A stretch of 64,000 nucleotides of DNA from Mesorhizobium sp. B2-7-1 (GCF_006440735.1 NZ_VFUA01000018.1:18773-82772), one strand, 5' to 3'; positions 1 to 10,251 are shown, numbered from the stretch's first letter. The notes: a model not told the origin generated them from the sequence alone. Program-made: numbers and translations.

Positions 1-22
1 TCTCGAGGAGCGCTTCAAATGA
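1..22 (+). CDS. rplD: 50S ribosomal protein L4, 3' end only
   Basis: Only the last six codons (LEERFK) and a TGA stop are present. The tail and its place directly before L23 fit the end of ribosomal protein L4, an early 23S rRNA-binding protein. The TGA is embedded in the rplW start (ATGA), so the two are probably translationally coupled. Identity rests on context because so little is visible. Confidence 0.6.
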
Positions 23-312
23 CCGACCTTCGTCATTACGACGTGATCGTCTCGCCGGCGATCACCGAAAAGTCGACCATGGCTTCCGAGCAGAACCAGG
101 TCGTCTTCAACGTCGCCAAGAAGGCGTCGAAGCCGGAAATCAAGGCAGCCGTGGAAGCTCTCTTCGGCGTCAAGGTGACGGCTGTGAACACGCTCGTCCG
201 CAAGGGCAAGATCAAGCGCTTCCGCGGCACCGTTGGCCGCCAGGGCGACGTCAAGAAGGCGGTTGTGACGCTGGCCGACGGCCAGTCGATCGACGTCGCG
301 ACGGGTCTCTGA
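19..312 (+). CDS. rplW: 50S ribosomal protein L23
   Basis: L23 sits at the exit of the ribosomal polypeptide tunnel and is the docking site for trigger factor and the signal recognition particle. The 97-residue product has the normal length and the family sequence (ITEKST near the start, then [20 protein letters not shown] and a basic KGKIKRFRG loop near residue 65). The ATG follows a GAGGAG ribosome-binding site and overlaps the stop of the preceding gene by four bases. It belongs to the S10 operon. Confidence 0.97.
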   Translation: MTDLRHYDVIVSPAITEKSTMASEQNQVVFNVAKKASKPEIKAAVEALFGVKVTAVNTLVRKGKIKRFRGTVGRQGDVKKAVVTLADGQSIDVATGL

Positions 313-334
313 GCAAGGCCGCGAGGACAGGACA

Positions 335-1168
335 ATGGCACTTAAGAAATTCAACCCGGTAACGCCGAGCACCCGCCAGCTGGTCATCGTCGACCGCTCG
401 GGCCTCTACAAGGGCAAGCCCGTCAAGGGCCTGACCGAAGGCCTGACCAAGTCGGGCGGCCGCAACAATTACGGCCGCATCACGGCCCGCTTCATCGGCG
501 GCGGTCACAAGCGTTCGTACCGCATCATCGACTTCAAGCGTAAGAAGTACGACGTCGTCGGCACGGTCGAGCGTATCGAATACGATCCGAACCGCACCGC
601 TTTCATCGCGCTGATCAAGTACGACGACGGCGAGCTGTCCTACATCCTGGCCCCGCAGCGCCTTGCTGCCGGCGACAAGATCGTGGCCGGCGAAGCGGTC
701 GACGTGAAGCCGGGCAACGCGATGCCGCTGGCCTCGATGCCGGTCGGAACGATCGTCCACAACATCGAGCTGAAGCCGGGCAAGGGTGGCCAGGTCGCCC
801 GTTCGGCTGGCGGTTACGCCCAGCTCGTCGGCCGCGACCAGGGCATGGCGATCCTGCGCCTCAACTCGGGTGAGCAGCGCGTCGTGCACGGTTCCTGCAT
901 GGCCACCGTGGGTGCCGTGTCAAATCCCGACCACGGCAACATCAACGACGGCAAGGCCGGTCGTACCGTATGGCGCGGCAAGCGTCCGCACAATCGCGGC
1001 GTGACCATGAATCCGGTCGACCATCCGCATGGCGGCGGCGAAGGCCGCACCTCGGGTGGCCGTCATCCGGTTTCGCCCTGGGGCAAGCCGACCAAGGGCA
1101 AGAAGACGCGGTCCAACAAGGCGACCGACAAGTTCATCCTGCGCTCGCGTCATCAGCGCAAGAGCTAA
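335..1168 (+). CDS. rplB: 50S ribosomal protein L2
   Basis: L2 binds 23S rRNA, bridges the subunits and supports the peptidyl-transferase centre. The 277-residue product has the usual length. The near-invariant [11 protein letters not shown] segment at residues 225-235 carries the conserved histidine loop that reaches towards the active site, and the C-terminus is rich in Lys/Arg ([18 protein letters not shown]). It follows rplW by 22 bases with an AGGACAGG ribosome-binding site, as expected within one S10-operon transcript. Confidence 0.98.
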   Translation: MALKKFNPVTPSTRQLVIVDRSGLYKGKPVKGLTEGLTKSGGRNNYGRITARFIGGGHKRSYRIIDFKRKKYDVVGTVERIEYDPNRTAFIALIKYDDGELSYILAPQRLAAGDKIVAGEAVDVKPGNAMPLASMPVGTIVHNIELKPGKGGQVARSAGGYAQLVGRDQGMAILRLNSGEQRVVHGSCMATVGAVSNPDHGNINDGKAGRTVWRGKRPHNRGVTMNPVDHPHGGGEGRTSGGRHPVSPWGKPTKGKKTRSNKATDKFILRSRHQRKS

Positions 1169-1184
1169 GAAGAGGTAACGCCAA

Positions 1185-1463
1185 GTGACTCGTTCGATTT
1201 GGAAAGGCCCCTTCATCGACGGCTACCTTCTCAAGAAGGTGGACAAGGTTCGTGAAGGTGGTCGCAATGAGGTGATCAAGATGTGGAGCCGTCGCTCCAC
1301 CATCCTGCCGCAGTTCGTCGGCCTCACCTTCGGTGTCTACAACGGCCAGAAGCACGTCCCGGTCTCGGTGAACGAGGACATGGTCGGCCACAAGTTCGGT
1401 GAATTCGCTCCGACCCGGACCTATTACGGTCATGGCGCGGATAAGAAGGCGAAGAGGAAATAA
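1185..1463 (+). CDS. rpsS: 30S ribosomal protein S19
   Basis: S19 lies in the head of the small subunit, pairs with S13 and contacts the A-site region. The 92-residue product shows the family core: SIWKGPF at the N-terminus, [22 protein letters not shown], and a [17 protein letters not shown] tail. Translation begins at GTG, chosen because it follows AAGAGGTAA at good spacing and no upstream ATG fits. It sits 16 bases after rplB and 2 bases before rplV. Confidence 0.97.
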   Translation: MTRSIWKGPFIDGYLLKKVDKVREGGRNEVIKMWSRRSTILPQFVGLTFGVYNGQKHVPVSVNEDMVGHKFGEFAPTRTYYGHGADKKAKRK

Positions 1464-1465
1464 TC

Positions 1466-1855
1466 ATGGGCAAGGCCAAAGCTCCGCGCAGGCTTGCTGA
1501 TAACGAGGCGCGTGCCGTTCTGCGCACGATCCGTATCAGCCCGCAGAAGCTGAACCTGGTTGCCGCGCTGATCCGCGGCAAGAAGGTCGCGACAGCGCTT
1601 TCCGACCTCGAATTCTCGGCCAAGCGGATTTCCGGCACGGTCAAGAAGACGCTGGAATCGGCGATCGCCAACGCGGAAAACAATCACGACCTCGACGTCG
1701 ATGCGCTGGTCGTGGCGGAAGCCTATGTCGGCAAGTCGATCGTCATGAAGCGTTTCCACGCTCGTGGCCGCGGTCGCGCCAGCCGTATCGAAAAGCCGTT
1801 CTCGCACCTCACGATCGTCGTTCGTGAAGTCGAGGAAAAAGGGGAGGCCGCATAA
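1466..1855 (+). CDS. rplV: 50S ribosomal protein L22
   Basis: L22 binds all domains of 23S rRNA, and its long beta-hairpin lines the exit tunnel. The 129-residue product carries the rRNA-binding segment [20 protein letters not shown] near residue 22 and the hairpin region [20 protein letters not shown], the zone where macrolide-resistance changes occur in other bacteria. The stop codon shares one base with the rpsC start (TAATG), implying coupled translation of L22 and S3. Confidence 0.97.
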   Translation: MGKAKAPRRLADNEARAVLRTIRISPQKLNLVAALIRGKKVATALSDLEFSAKRISGTVKKTLESAIANAENNHDLDVDALVVAEAYVGKSIVMKRFHARGRGRASRIEKPFSHLTIVVREVEEKGEAA

Positions 1856-2583
1856 TGGGCCAGAAAGTCAATCCGATCGGGCTGCGTCTCGGCATCAACC
1901 GTACCTGGGATTCGCGCTGGTTCGCGAACACCGGCGAGTACGGCCTGCTGCTGCATGAAGACCTCAAGATCCGCAAGTATCTCGAGAAGGAGCTCAAGCA
2001 GGCCGCGATCTCCAAGGTCGTGATCGAGCGTCCGCACAAGAAGTGCCGCGTCACCATCCACGCAGCGCGTCCGGGCCTGATCATCGGCAAGAAGGGCGCC
2101 GACATCGAGAAGCTGCGCAAGAAGCTGACCGAGATGACGAAGTCCGAAACGCACCTCAACATCGTTGAAGTGCGCAAGCCGGAAATCGACGCCACGCTGA
2201 TCGCCCAGTCGATCGCCCAGCAGCTCGAGCGCCGCATCGCGTTCCGCCGCGCCATGAAGCGCGCCGTCCAGTCGGCCATGCGTCTCGGCGCCGAAGGCAT
2301 CCGCATCAACTGCTCCGGCCGTCTCGGCGGCGCCGAAATCGCGCGCATGGAGTGGTACCGCGAAGGCCGCGTGCCGCTGCATACGCTGCGCGCCGATGTC
2401 GACTACGGCACGGCCGAGGCGAACACGGCCTACGGCATCTGCGGCGTCAAGGTGTGGGTGTTCAAGGGCGAGATCCTCGAGCACGACCCGATGGCCTCCG
2501 AGCGTCGCGCCACCGAAGGTGATGCCGCGCATGGCGGCGGCGGTGGTGAGCGCGAACGCGGCCGTCGTCGCGAGAACGCCTGA
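1855..2583 (+). CDS. rpsC: 30S ribosomal protein S3
   Basis: S3 forms part of the mRNA entry channel and contributes to helicase activity at the entry site. The 242 residues contain an N-terminal KH domain with the GKKG signature near residue 80 and the conserved C-terminal domain ([20 protein letters not shown]). The product ends in a low-complexity Gly/Glu/Arg tail ([15 protein letters not shown]), longer than the E. coli tail but usual for this class. Its ATG overlaps the rplV stop by one base. Confidence 0.97.
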   Translation: MGQKVNPIGLRLGINRTWDSRWFANTGEYGLLLHEDLKIRKYLEKELKQAAISKVVIERPHKKCRVTIHAARPGLIIGKKGADIEKLRKKLTEMTKSETHLNIVEVRKPEIDATLIAQSIAQQLERRIAFRRAMKRAVQSAMRLGAEGIRINCSGRLGGAEIARMEWYREGRVPLHTLRADVDYGTAEANTAYGICGVKVWVFKGEILEHDPMASERRATEGDAAHGGGGGERERGRRRENA

Positions 2584-2610
2584 GACATTTGAGAATTTGG
2601 AGTTAGAACG

Positions 2611-3024
2611 ATGCTGCAGCCAAAGCGCACAAAGTTCCGTAAGCAGTTCAAGGGCCGTATCCACGGTACCGCCAAGGGCGGCACCAATCTGGATTTCGGC
2701 GGTTTCGGACTGAAGGCGCTTGAGCCGAACCGCGTCACCGCGCGTGAGATCGAGGCGGCCCGCCGCGCGATCACCCGCGAGATGAAGCGCGCCGGCCGCG
2801 TCTGGATCCGGGTGTTCCCGGACCTGCCGGTCACCTCGAAGCCGACCGAAGTCCGCATGGGTAAGGGCAAGGGCGCCGTCGACTATTGGGCGGCGCGCGT
2901 CAAGCCCGGCCGCATCATGTTCGAGATCGATGGCGTCAGCGAGGAGACCGCGCGTGAAGCGCTGCGTCTCGGCGCCGCCAAGCTCTCGGTCAAGACGCGC
3001 TTCGTGCAGCGCATCGCAGAATAA
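2611..3024 (+). CDS. rplP: 50S ribosomal protein L16
   Basis: L16 organises the A-site tRNA pocket of the large subunit. The 137-residue product starts with the diagnostic [19 protein letters not shown] and contains [31 protein letters not shown], including the Met-Gly-Lys-Gly-Lys loop near residues 80-85. The 27-base gap after rpsC holds a GGAG ribosome-binding site (TTTGGAGTTAGAACG). It is co-transcribed with rpmC 12 bases downstream. Confidence 0.97.
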   Translation: MLQPKRTKFRKQFKGRIHGTAKGGTNLDFGGFGLKALEPNRVTAREIEAARRAITREMKRAGRVWIRVFPDLPVTSKPTEVRMGKGKGAVDYWAARVKPGRIMFEIDGVSEETAREALRLGAAKLSVKTRFVQRIAE

Positions 3025-3036
3025 GGACAGGCGATC

Positions 3037-3237
3037 ATGAAAGCCGAAGACATCCGGACAAAGACCCAGGATCAGCTGACCGACGACCTGGCAGCCCTCA
3101 AGAAGGAGCAGTTCAACCTGCGCTTCCAGAAGGCCACCGGCCAGCTCGAAAAGACCGCGCGCGTGAAGCAGGTCCGCAAGGACATCGCGCGCATCAAGAC
3201 CATCGCCGCGGAAAAAGCCGCGGCCAAGAAGGCTTAA
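3037..3237 (+). CDS. rpmC: 50S ribosomal protein L29
   Basis: L29 is a small helical protein next to L23 at the tunnel exit. The 66-residue product is a two-helix protein with the L29 signature ([21 protein letters not shown] near residues 16-36, then an arginine-rich [15 protein letters not shown] segment). A lysine/alanine tail ([10 protein letters not shown]) ends it. It follows rplP by 12 bases with an AAGGACAGG ribosome-binding site. Confidence 0.96.
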   Translation: MKAEDIRTKTQDQLTDDLAALKKEQFNLRFQKATGQLEKTARVKQVRKDIARIKTIAAEKAAAKKA

Positions 3238-3248
3238 GGACGAGAACC

Positions 3249-3488
3249 ATGCCAAAGCGCATCCTGCAGGGCACCGTCGTCAGCGACAAGAACGAGAAGA
3301 CGGTCGTGGTCAAGGTCGAGCGTCGCTTCACCCATCCGGTGATGAAGAAGACCGTGCGTATGACCAAGAAGTACAAGGCGCACGACGAGAACAACGCCCA
3401 CAAGGTCGGCGACCAGGTGTTCATCCAGGAATCGAAGCCGATTTCGAAGGATAAGCGCTGGGTTGTCGTCTCTTCGGATCAGGGTTGA
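3249..3488 (+). CDS. rpsQ: 30S ribosomal protein S17
   Basis: S17 is a primary 16S rRNA-binding protein of OB fold that stabilises the 5' domain. The 79-residue product begins [25 protein letters not shown] and contains the signature [21 protein letters not shown]. It starts 11 bases after rpmC behind AAGGACGAG. The 83 bases between this gene and rplN are unusually long for the block and contain no obvious terminator. Confidence 0.97.
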   Translation: MPKRILQGTVVSDKNEKTVVVKVERRFTHPVMKKTVRMTKKYKAHDENNAHKVGDQVFIQESKPISKDKRWVVVSSDQG

Positions 3489-3571
3489 TCCGGGCGAACG
3501 AACCGAATTTTGGACAGACCGGGGAGGGGTGAAAGCACCCGTCCCGATAGAAGAGAAGAAGGCGGCCAGTC

Positions 3572-3940
3572 ATGATTCAGATGCAAACAAACCTCGACGT
3601 CGCGGACAATTCCGGCGCCCGTCGTGTCATGTGCATCAAGGTGCTGGGCGGCTCGAAGCGGAAGTATGCCTCCGTCGGCGACATCATCGTGGTGTCGATC
3701 AAGGAAGCCATTCCGCGCGGCCGCGGTAAGAAGGGCGATGTGATGAAGGCGGTCGTGGTTCGCACGGCCAAGGACATCCGCCGCCCGGACGGCAGCGTGA
3801 TCCGTTTCGACAAGAACGCGGCCGTTCTCGTCGACAATAAGAAAGAGCCGATCGGCACCCGCATCTTCGGACCGGTTCCGCGCGAGTTGCGCGCCAAGAA
3901 CCACATGAAGATCATCTCGCTCGCGCCTGAAGTGCTGTAA
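3572..3940 (+). CDS. rplN: 50S ribosomal protein L14
   Basis: L14 is a beta-barrel protein forming bridge B8 to the small subunit and the binding platform for the silencing factor RsfS. The 122-residue product has the diagnostic [28 protein letters not shown] opening and the GVIVSIKE-like strand ([19 protein letters not shown]) near residue 45. In E. coli this gene begins the spc operon. Here it follows an 83-base gap after rpsQ, with AGAAGAAGG as a likely ribosome-binding site. Confidence 0.97.
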   Translation: MIQMQTNLDVADNSGARRVMCIKVLGGSKRKYASVGDIIVVSIKEAIPRGRGKKGDVMKAVVVRTAKDIRRPDGSVIRFDKNAAVLVDNKKEPIGTRIFGPVPRELRAKNHMKIISLAPEVL

Positions 3941-3952
3941 GGAGCCGGACCA

Positions 3953-4267
3953 ATGCAAAAGATCAAAAAAGGCGACAAGGTCGTCGTGCTTGCCGGCAAG
4001 GACAAGGGCCGTTCGGGCGAAGTCCTGTCGGTGCAGCCGAAGGAAGATACCGCGGTCGTCCGCGGCGTGAACCTCATTCGCCGTCACCAGAAGCAGACCC
4101 AGTCCCAAGAGGGCGGGATCATCACCAAGGAAGCGCCGATCCACCTGTCGAATATCGCGCTGGCCGACCCCAAGGATGGCAAGCCGACCCGCGTCGGCTT
4201 CACCGTCCAGAAGGACGGCAAGAAGGTGCGCGTCGCCAAGCGTTCGGGAGAAGTCATCAATGGCTAA
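3953..4267 (+). CDS. rplX: 50S ribosomal protein L24
   Basis: L24 is an assembly-initiating protein of the large subunit with a KOW domain. The 104-residue product starts [27 protein letters not shown], which is the KOW motif at residues 5-30, and includes [17 protein letters not shown]. Its last eight bases overlap the start of rplE (AATGGCTAAG, read in two frames), so L24 and L5 are translationally coupled. Confidence 0.97.
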   Translation: MQKIKKGDKVVVLAGKDKGRSGEVLSVQPKEDTAVVRGVNLIRRHQKQTQSQEGGIITKEAPIHLSNIALADPKDGKPTRVGFTVQKDGKKVRVAKRSGEVING

Positions 4268-4838
4268 GTCTGAAACCAAGCAGGCAACTGCCAAGAACGA
4301 GCCGCGCCTCAAGAAGGTCTACAACGAGACTATCCGCAAGGCGATGCAGGAGCAGTTCGGCTACGACAACGACATGCAGGTTCCGCGCATCGACAAGATC
4401 GTGCTGAACATGGGTGTCGGCGAAGCGACCGGCGATTCCAAGAAGCCTGCGGTCGCGGCCGAAGATCTCGCGATGATCGCCGGCCAGAAGGCCGTCGTCA
4501 CCCGTGCCCGCAACTCGATTGCCGGCTTCAAGGTGCGCGAGAATATGCCGATCGGCGCTAAGGTCACGCTGCGCAAGGAACGCATGTACGAGTTCCTCGA
4601 CCGCCTCGTGAACATCGCGCTGCCGCGCGTTCGCGACTTCCGCGGACTGAACCCGAAGAGCTTTGACGGCCGTGGCAACTACGCCATGGGCATCAAGGAA
4701 CACATCGTGTTCCCGGAGATCAACTACGACAAGGTTGATCAGGTCTGGGGCATGGACGTCATCGTTTGTACGACGGCGAAGACGGACGACGAGGCCAGAG
4801 CACTGCTCAAGGCCTTCAACTTCCCCTTCCGCCAGTAA
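4260..4838 (+). CDS. rplE: 50S ribosomal protein L5
   Basis: L5 anchors 5S rRNA in the central protuberance and contacts the P-site tRNA. The 192-residue product carries the family motifs [16 protein letters not shown] near residue 42 and [27 protein letters not shown] near residue 140. The ATG at 4260 was chosen over an upstream in-frame ATG at 4176 because the extension lies inside rplX and is not L5-like. AGAAG inside rplX can serve as ribosome-binding site. Confidence 0.97.
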   Translation: MAKSETKQATAKNEPRLKKVYNETIRKAMQEQFGYDNDMQVPRIDKIVLNMGVGEATGDSKKPAVAAEDLAMIAGQKAVVTRARNSIAGFKVRENMPIGAKVTLRKERMYEFLDRLVNIALPRVRDFRGLNPKSFDGRGNYAMGIKEHIVFPEINYDKVDQVWGMDVIVCTTAKTDDEARALLKAFNFPFRQ

Positions 4839-4864
4839 CGGCAGCGAAAAAGGAACAATCTGAA

Positions 4865-5170
4865 ATGGCAAAGACCAGCTCAGTCGAGAAGAACAACCGG
4901 CGCCGCAAGCTCGCCGACCAGTACGCCGCCAAGCGCACGGCGCTCAAGGCCATCATCATGGATCAGTCCAAGCCGATGGAAGAGCGTTTCCGCGCCCAGT
5001 TGAAGCTGTCGGCGCTGCCGCGCAACTCGGCCAAGATCCGCATCCGTAACCGCTGCGAAGTCACCGGCCGTCCGCGCGCCTATTATCGCAAGCTGAAGCT
5101 TTCGCGTATCGCGCTTCGCGATCTGGGCAATACCGGCCAGATCCCGGGCCTGGTCAAGTCGAGCTGGTAA
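4865..5170 (+). CDS. rpsN: 30S ribosomal protein S14 (zinc-free form)
   Basis: S14 binds the head of the small subunit beside S3 and S19. The 101-residue product is the long form: it has a single cysteine ([21 protein letters not shown] near residue 63) and lacks the paired CxxC zinc motif of the short form. ATG 4865 was chosen because it follows the normal S14 opening [17 protein letters not shown] and an AAAGGAACAA ribosome-binding site. The upstream in-frame ATG lies within rplE. Confidence 0.97.
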   Translation: MAKTSSVEKNNRRRKLADQYAAKRTALKAIIMDQSKPMEERFRAQLKLSALPRNSAKIRIRNRCEVTGRPRAYYRKLKLSRIALRDLGNTGQIPGLVKSSW

Positions 5171-5182
5171 GGAGACACTGAG

Positions 5183-5581
5183 ATGTCATTGAGCGATCCT
5201 CTCGGCGATATGCTGACCCGCATCCGCAACGCCTATGGCCGCAAGAAGTCGAGCGTTTCGACTCCGGCTTCGCGTCTGCGCGCCCGCGTCCTCGAAGTGC
5301 TGAAGTCGGAAGGCTATATCCGCGACTACAGCCAGACCGATTTCGAAAACGGCAAGTCGGAAATCGAGATCGAGCTGAAGTATTTCGACGGCGCTCCGGT
5401 CGTGCGCGAAATCGAGCGCGTCTCGAAGCCCGGCCGCCGCGTCTATGTCTCGGCCAAGTCGATCCCGCAGGTCGCCAACGGCCTCGGCATCGCCATCCTT
5501 TCGACGCCGAAGGGCGTCATGGCCGACCATGAAGCGCGCGAGCAGAATGTCGGCGGCGAGATCCTCTGCCAGATCTTCTGA
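5183..5581 (+). CDS. rpsH: 30S ribosomal protein S8
   Basis: S8 is a primary 16S rRNA-binding protein of the central domain and, in E. coli, the translational repressor of the spc operon. The 132-residue product has the N-terminal [19 protein letters not shown] and the C-terminal RNA-binding signature [32 protein letters not shown]. It follows rpsN by 12 bases with an AAGGAGACA ribosome-binding site. Whether the repressor role is kept here cannot be read from the sequence. Confidence 0.97.
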   Translation: MSLSDPLGDMLTRIRNAYGRKKSSVSTPASRLRARVLEVLKSEGYIRDYSQTDFENGKSEIEIELKYFDGAPVVREIERVSKPGRRVYVSAKSIPQVANGLGIAILSTPKGVMADHEAREQNVGGEILCQIF

Positions 5582-5672
5582 TCCGGCATGAGATTGAATG
5601 AATGGGCTTCGGTTCTCGGGATCGCGCCCGGGAACTGGAACTTGAAACCAAAGAAGTGACGAGGACAACAAA

Positions 5673-6206
5673 ATGTCTCGTATCGGAAAGAAACCCGTTT
5701 CGCTGCCGCAGGGCGTGACCGCGACCGTCAACGGCCAGACCGTGACGGCGAAGGGCCCCAAGGGCGAGCTGAAGTTCGTGGTGAACGACGAAGTGCTGGT
5801 CAAGATGGAAGGCAGCGAGATCGCTGTCGAGCCGCGCGACCAGACCAAGGCGGCACGCTCCAAGTGGGGTATGTCGCGCACGCAGATCGTCAACATCCTG
5901 CAGGGCGTGAAGGACGGCTTCGAAAAGAAGCTCGAGATCACCGGCGTCGGCTATCGTGCGGCGTTGCAGGGCAAGAACCTGCAGCTCGCGCTGGGCTTCA
6001 GCCACGACGTGGTCTATGAGACGCCTCAGGGCATCACGATCACGGTGCCGAAGCCGACCGAAATCACGGTCTCGGGCATCGACAAGCAGCAGGTCGGCCA
6101 GGTCGCCGCCGAGATCCGCGAATATCGCGGTCCGGAGCCGTACAAGGGCAAGGGCGTGCGCTATGCCGACGAGCGCATCGTGCGCAAGGAAGGCAAGAAG
6201 AAGTAA
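5673..6206 (+). CDS. rplF: 50S ribosomal protein L6
   Basis: L6 lies at the base of the L7/L12 stalk near the sarcin-ricin loop where elongation factors bind. The 177-residue product contains the duplicated L6 fold, beginning [22 protein letters not shown] and ending with the signature [25 protein letters not shown] 91-base spacer separates it from rpsH, and AGTGACGAGGACAACAAA precedes the ATG. Confidence 0.97.
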   Translation: MSRIGKKPVSLPQGVTATVNGQTVTAKGPKGELKFVVNDEVLVKMEGSEIAVEPRDQTKAARSKWGMSRTQIVNILQGVKDGFEKKLEITGVGYRAALQGKNLQLALGFSHDVVYETPQGITITVPKPTEITVSGIDKQQVGQVAAEIREYRGPEPYKGKGVRYADERIVRKEGKKK

Positions 6207-6294
6207 GATTTACACAGCCGCGGGGAGCGGCCGCGGGAGGCCTGGCCTACCGCACAGGGTTGCCCCCGTTTTCCGAAGGCAAGGAACTGACATT

Positions 6295-6657
6295 ATGGCA
6301 AGCCCCAAAGAGACCATCCAGCGCCGCGCGCAGCGCGTCCGCCGCCAGTTGAAGAAGGTCGCCGGCACGCGGCCGCGGCTTTCGGTGCACCGCACCTCGA
6401 AGAACATCTACGTCCAGGTCATCGACGATGCCAACGGCCACACGCTGGCCGCTGCTTCGACGCTCGAGAAGGACCTCAAGGGTTCGCTCAAGACCGGCGC
6501 CGACACCGCGGCCGCCGCTGCGGTCGGCAAGCTGATCGCCGAGCGCGCTTCGAAGGCCGGCGTCAAGGAAGTCGTCTTCGACCGCGGCCCGTACATCTAC
6601 CACGGCCGCGTCAAGGCGCTGGCCGAAGCTGCCCGCGAAGGCGGCCTCAGCTTCTAA
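6295..6657 (+). CDS. rplR: 50S ribosomal protein L18
   Basis: L18 binds 5S rRNA together with L5 in the central protuberance. The 120-residue product shows an arginine-rich N-terminus ([21 protein letters not shown]), the motif [20 protein letters not shown], and the ending [28 protein letters not shown] 6295 was chosen because the longer in-frame reading overlaps rplF and is not L18-like. AAGGCAAGGA sits just upstream. Confidence 0.97.
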   Translation: MASPKETIQRRAQRVRRQLKKVAGTRPRLSVHRTSKNIYVQVIDDANGHTLAAASTLEKDLKGSLKTGADTAAAAAVGKLIAERASKAGVKEVVFDRGPYIYHGRVKALAEAAREGGLSF

Positions 6658-6731
6658 TTTCGCCGCTGATGACCCAAAGCGGCATCGGCAAACAGCAACC
6701 CGTGCTTCCGGAAAAGAACAAGGACTAGGAT

Positions 6732-7295
6732 ATGGCACAGGAACGTAGAGAAGGCGGTCGCGGCCGCGAACGCGAAGAGCGTGACGACGGCATGGTGGAC
6801 AAGCTCGTCCACATCAACCGCGTCGCCAAGGTGGTGAAGGGTGGCCGTCGTTTCGGTTTTGCCGCTCTCGTCGTCGTCGGCGACCAGAAGGGCCGCGTCG
6901 GCTTCGGCCACGGCAAGGCGCGCGAAGTGCCGGAAGCGATCCGCAAGGCGACCGAGTCGGCCAAGCGCGACATGATCTTCGTGCCGTTGCGCTCGGGCCG
7001 CACGCTGCATCACGACGTCGAGGGCCGTTGGGGCGCCGGACGCGTTCTGTTGCGCGCCGCCAAGCAGGGTACCGGCATCATCGCCGGCGGTCCGATGCGC
7101 GCCGTCTTCGAGACGCTCGGCATGCATGACGTGGTCGCCAAGTCGATGGGTTCGTCGAACCCCTACAACATGGTTCGCGCCACCTTCGACGCGCTGAAGA
7201 GCCAGATGCATCCGAAGGATGTGGCTGCCGCGCGCGGCATCAAGTACTCGACCCTTCAGGCCCGCCGCGGCACCGCCGTTGCGGCTGAAGAATAG
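6732..7295 (+). CDS. rpsE: 30S ribosomal protein S5
   Basis: S5 lines the mRNA entry channel and influences decoding accuracy. The 187-residue product has a basic/acidic N-terminal extension ([18 protein letters not shown]), the double-stranded RNA-binding motif [26 protein letters not shown] near residue 25, and the S5 C-terminal domain ([29 protein letters not shown]). It sits between rplR and rpmD as usual. AAGGACTAGGAT precedes the start. Confidence 0.97.
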   Translation: MAQERREGGRGREREERDDGMVDKLVHINRVAKVVKGGRRFGFAALVVVGDQKGRVGFGHGKAREVPEAIRKATESAKRDMIFVPLRSGRTLHHDVEGRWGAGRVLLRAAKQGTGIIAGGPMRAVFETLGMHDVVAKSMGSSNPYNMVRATFDALKSQMHPKDVAAARGIKYSTLQARRGTAVAAEE

Positions 7296-7320
7296 TCGAC
7301 GCTGACCAGGGATTTCGACC

Positions 7321-7518
7321 ATGGCCAAGAAAGCTACCAAGACCATCACCGTCGAGCAGATCGGCTCGCCGATCCGCCGGCCGAAGGAGCAGCGCGCGAC
7401 GCTGGTCGGCCTCGGCCTGAACAAGATGCACAAGCGGCGCACGCTGGAAGATACCCCTTCCGTGCGTGGCATGATCGCCGCCGTCCAGCACCTCGTCCGC
7501 GTCGTGGACGAGGCCTGA
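7321..7518 (+). CDS. rpmD: 50S ribosomal protein L30
   Basis: L30 is a small peripheral large-subunit protein. The 65-residue product matches the bacterial short form: [45 protein letters not shown], ending in [11 protein letters not shown]. It follows rpsE by 25 bases and precedes rplO by 22, the standard order of the spc operon. Confidence 0.96.
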   Translation: MAKKATKTITVEQIGSPIRRPKEQRATLVGLGLNKMHKRRTLEDTPSVRGMIAAVQHLVRVVDEA

Positions 7519-7540
7519 ACGGAAGCGCAGGAGAAGAATC

Positions 7541-8014
7541 ATGAAACTCAACGATCTGCGTGACAAGGACGGCGCCACGCACTCCAAGAAGCGCCTCGGT
7601 CGCGGCATCGGCTCCGGCTCGGGCAAGACCGCCGGTCGCGGCGTCAAGGGCCAGAAGGCTCGCTCGGGCGTTGCCATCAATGGCTTCGAGGGCGGCCAGA
7701 TGCCGCTCTACCGGCGCCTGCCGAAGCGTGGCTTCAACAACATCTTCGCCAAGAGCTTCACCGTCGTCTCGCTGGCCAAGATCCAGGCAGCCATCGACGC
7801 CAAGAAGCTCGACGCCAAGGCGACCGTGACGGCCGAGGCCCTGGTTGCCGCCGGCGTCATCCGCCGCGCCAAGGACGGCGTGCGCGTTCTCTCCGACGGC
7901 GAGCTCAAGGCCAAGGTTTCCTTCGACGTCGCCGGCGCCTCCAAGGCCGCGATCGAGAAGATCGAGAAGGCTGGCGGTTCGGTGAAGCTGCCGGAAGCGG
8001 CCGCCGCCGAGTAA
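7541..8014 (+). CDS. rplO: 50S ribosomal protein L15
   Basis: L15 is a late-assembling large-subunit protein that reaches into the rRNA core with a glycine-rich N-terminal extension. The 157-residue product shows that extension ([28 protein letters not shown], residues 17-44) and the conserved [17 protein letters not shown] motif. The ribosome-binding site is AGGAGAAG. A 256-base spacer with a GC-rich hairpin and a palindromic repeat separates it from secY. Confidence 0.97.
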   Translation: MKLNDLRDKDGATHSKKRLGRGIGSGSGKTAGRGVKGQKARSGVAINGFEGGQMPLYRRLPKRGFNNIFAKSFTVVSLAKIQAAIDAKKLDAKATVTAEALVAAGVIRRAKDGVRVLSDGELKAKVSFDVAGASKAAIEKIEKAGGSVKLPEAAAAE

Positions 8015-8270
8015 CGGCGATTTGAAGCGCGGCCGATCGGGATGATTCGCATTTTCCGTCGAACCGCACTTTGATCTGGTGAATTGGGCGGCCGCGTCAA
8101 CGCGGCCGCTTGCATGTTTACGGTCCGGAGCTTATCTCGTGAGCTTCGGTGACACGCGCCGCCTGAGCTGCGGGCATCGAGCGTGACATGGAAATCAATG
8201 AAGTAGAGCATGACGTTGTCCGAAAACCGCTCCACATTTTTCGGCACCATGCTCTAGCGGAGAATCAGGC
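8015..8270 (+). promoter_or_regulatory. rplO-secY leader with GC-rich hairpin
   Basis: This 256-base spacer is by far the longest in the rplW-secY run. A perfect 9-bp stem with a TCAA loop (8088-8109, GCGGCCGCG/CGCGGCCGC) could act as an attenuator or partial terminator, though no T-run follows. The last part is a repeat-family palindrome (8205-8255) that ends 15 bases before the secY start. How expression is divided between the ribosomal genes and secY is inferred, not shown. Confidence 0.45.
8205..8255. repeat. 51-bp palindromic intergenic repeat, family R copy 1
   Basis: The element begins AGAGCATGACG and ends CACCATGCTCT, forming an inverted repeat. It is the same length as the copy at 46918-46968 and differs from it at 9 of 51 positions, mostly transitions. 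A related palindrome lies at 14660-14708. It forms the end of the secY leader, with the secY ribosome-binding site (GCGGAGAA) immediately after it. Confidence 0.8.
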
Positions 8271-9611
8271 ATGGCTTCGGCTGCTGAACAACTAGCCTCC
8301 AATCTGAATTTCGCGGCCTTCGCCAAGGCCGAGGATCTCAAGAAGCGCATCTGGTTCACTGTCGGCGCGCTGCTTGTCTACCGCCTCGGCACCTACATAC
8401 CGCTTCCCGGCATCAATCCCGACGCCTTCGCCCAGGCCTTCTCTTCGCAGAGCAAGGGCGTGCTCGGCATGTTCAACATGTTCGCCGGCGGCGCCGTGCA
8501 GCGCATGGCGATCTTTGCGCTGGGCATCATGCCCTACATCTCCGCCTCCATCATCATGCAGCTGATGACGTCGGTCATCCCGTCGCTGGAAGCGCTGAAG
8601 AAGGAAGGCGAGCAGGGCCGCAAGATCATCAACCAGTACACGCGCTACGGCACCGTGCTCCTGGCGCTGATCCAGGCCTACGGCATTTCGATCGGCCTCG
8701 AAGGCGGCAACGGCATCGTCAACGATCCCGGCATGTTCTTCCGCATCTCGACCGTCGTCACGCTGGTCGGCGGCACCATGTTCCTGATGTGGCTCGGCGA
8801 GCAGATCACCGCGCGCGGCATCGGCAACGGCATCTCGCTGATCATCTTCTCCGGCATCGTCGCCGGCCTGCCGCGGGCCATCTCCGGCACGCTGGAGCTC
8901 GGCCGCACGGGAGCGCTGTCGACAGGCCTCATTCTGGCAATCATCGTGCTGGCCATCGTCGTCATCGCCGTGATCGTGTTCTTCGAACGCGCCCAGCGCC
9001 GCCTGCTCATCCAGTATCCGAAGCGCCAGGTCGGCAACCGCATGTTCCAAGGCGATACCTCGCATTTGCCGCTGAAGCTCAACACCTCGGGCGTCATCCC
9101 GCCGATCTTCGCGTCCTCGCTGCTACTTCTGCCGGCGACGGTCGCCGGCTTCTCGCAGGCGACGAACCTGCCGGCCTGGGCAAGCACGGTCCTGGCTTCG
9201 CTCGGCCACGGCCAGCCGCTCTACATGATCTTCTATGCGGGCATGATCGTCTTCTTCGCCTTCTTCTACACGGCGATCGTCTTCAACCCGAAGGACACCG
9301 CCGACCAGCTCAAGAAGCACTCCGGCTTCATCCCGGGCTATCGTCCGGGCGAGCGCACCGCCGAATATATCGACTATGTTCTGACGCGTATCACCGTCAT
9401 CGGCGCCATCTACCTGGTGCTGGTCTGTCTGCTGCCGGAATTCCTGATTTCGGCGACTGGCGTACCTTTCTACCTCGGTGGCACATCGCTTCTGATCGTG
9501 GTCAGTGTCACGCTCGACACGGTGGCGCAGATTCAGGGTCACCTGATCGCGCACCAGTATGAGGGCCTGATCAAGAAGTCGAAGTTGCGCGGGGGGAAGA
9601 GGAGCAGATGA
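8271..9611 (+). CDS. secY: Preprotein translocase subunit SecY
   Basis: SecY is the protein-conducting channel of the inner membrane, working with SecE, SecG and SecA. The 446-residue product has the expected ten hydrophobic segments. Early motifs include [13 protein letters not shown] near residue 42 and the plug-region [30 protein letters not shown]. The late cytoplasmic loops ([20 protein letters not shown], near residue 350) are those that receive SecA and ribosomes. Its stop overlaps the adk start by four bases (ATGA), so the two are coupled. Confidence 0.98.
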   Translation: MASAAEQLASNLNFAAFAKAEDLKKRIWFTVGALLVYRLGTYIPLPGINPDAFAQAFSSQSKGVLGMFNMFAGGAVQRMAIFALGIMPYISASIIMQLMTSVIPSLEALKKEGEQGRKIINQYTRYGTVLLALIQAYGISIGLEGGNGIVNDPGMFFRISTVVTLVGGTMFLMWLGEQITARGIGNGISLIIFSGIVAGLPRAISGTLELGRTGALSTGLILAIIVLAIVVIAVIVFFERAQRRLLIQYPKRQVGNRMFQGDTSHLPLKLNTSGVIPPIFASSLLLLPATVAGFSQATNLPAWASTVLASLGHGQPLYMIFYAGMIVFFAFFYTAIVFNPKDTADQLKKHSGFIPGYRPGERTAEYIDYVLTRITVIGAIYLVLVCLLPEFLISATGVPFYLGGTSLLIVVSVTLDTVAQIQGHLIAHQYEGLIKKSKLRGGKRSR

Positions 9612-10198
9612 GGCTGATATTGCTTGGGCCGCCAGGAGCGGGCAAGGGGACGCAAGCACAAAGACTGGTAGAAAAACACGGCATCCCCCAGCTCTCGACG
9701 GGTGACATGCTGCGTGCCGCCGTCCAAGCCGGAACCGAGGTCGGCAAGCGCGCCAAGGCGGTTATGGATGCCGGTGAGCTGGTCTCGGATGCAATCGTCA
9801 ACGCCATCGTCGCCGAACGCATCGATCAGCCGGATTGCGCCAAGGGTTTCATCCTCGACGGTTATCCGCGCACGCTGGTCCAGGCCGACGCGGTCGAGGC
9901 CATGCTCGCCGAACGCGGCATTGCGCTCGACACCGTCATCGAGCTTGTCGTCGACGACAAGGCGCTGGTCGGCCGAATCGTCAAACGCGCCGAGGATGCC
10001 AAGGCCGCCGGCCAGCCGGTGCGCAAGGACGACAACCCGGCGGTGTTCGAGGAACGCCTGCGCGAATACTACAAGAAGACGGCGCCGCTGATCGGCTACT
10101 ACTACGCCAAAGGCAAGCTCAAGACCGTCGACGGCATGGCCAGCATCGATGCAGTGACCACCGAGATCGGCAAGGTGCTCGCGGCTGCGGCGAAGTGA
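9608..10198 (+). CDS. adk: Adenylate kinase
   Basis: Adenylate kinase interconverts ATP + AMP and 2 ADP and so balances the adenylate pool. The 196-residue protein has the P-loop GPPGAGKGT at residues 7-15, the NMP-binding segment STGDMLR, and the FILDGYPRT motif near residue 82. It is the short form: the LID region ([27 protein letters not shown]) lacks the zinc-finger insertion. Placement between secY and rpsM is common in bacteria, and the ATGA overlap couples it to secY. Confidence 0.98.
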   Translation: MRLILLGPPGAGKGTQAQRLVEKHGIPQLSTGDMLRAAVQAGTEVGKRAKAVMDAGELVSDAIVNAIVAERIDQPDCAKGFILDGYPRTLVQADAVEAMLAERGIALDTVIELVVDDKALVGRIVKRAEDAKAAGQPVRKDDNPAVFEERLREYYKKTAPLIGYYYAKGKLKTVDGMASIDAVTTEIGKVLAAAAK

Positions 10199-10208
10199 GC
10201 CGGGCCGG

Positions 10209-10251
10209 CAATTAAAGATTGCGCTTGGCGACAATTGAAGATTGCGCTTGA
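10209..10251 (+). repeat. Imperfect 23-bp tandem duplication
   Basis: CAATTAAAGATTGCGCTTGG (10209-10228) is repeated as CAATTGAAGATTGCGCTTGA (10232-10251), a period of 23 bases with two changes in 20. It lies just after adk and runs into the -35-like CTTGAC at 10247-10252. It may be a duplicated regulatory site for the rpsM operon or a simple slippage product. Confidence 0.7.

Noticed and set aside
1723..3255. 510-residue minus-strand ORF across rplV-rpmC
   Set aside because: It runs opposite to five well-conserved ribosomal genes and contains only shadow-type repeats of Leu, Asp and Arg.
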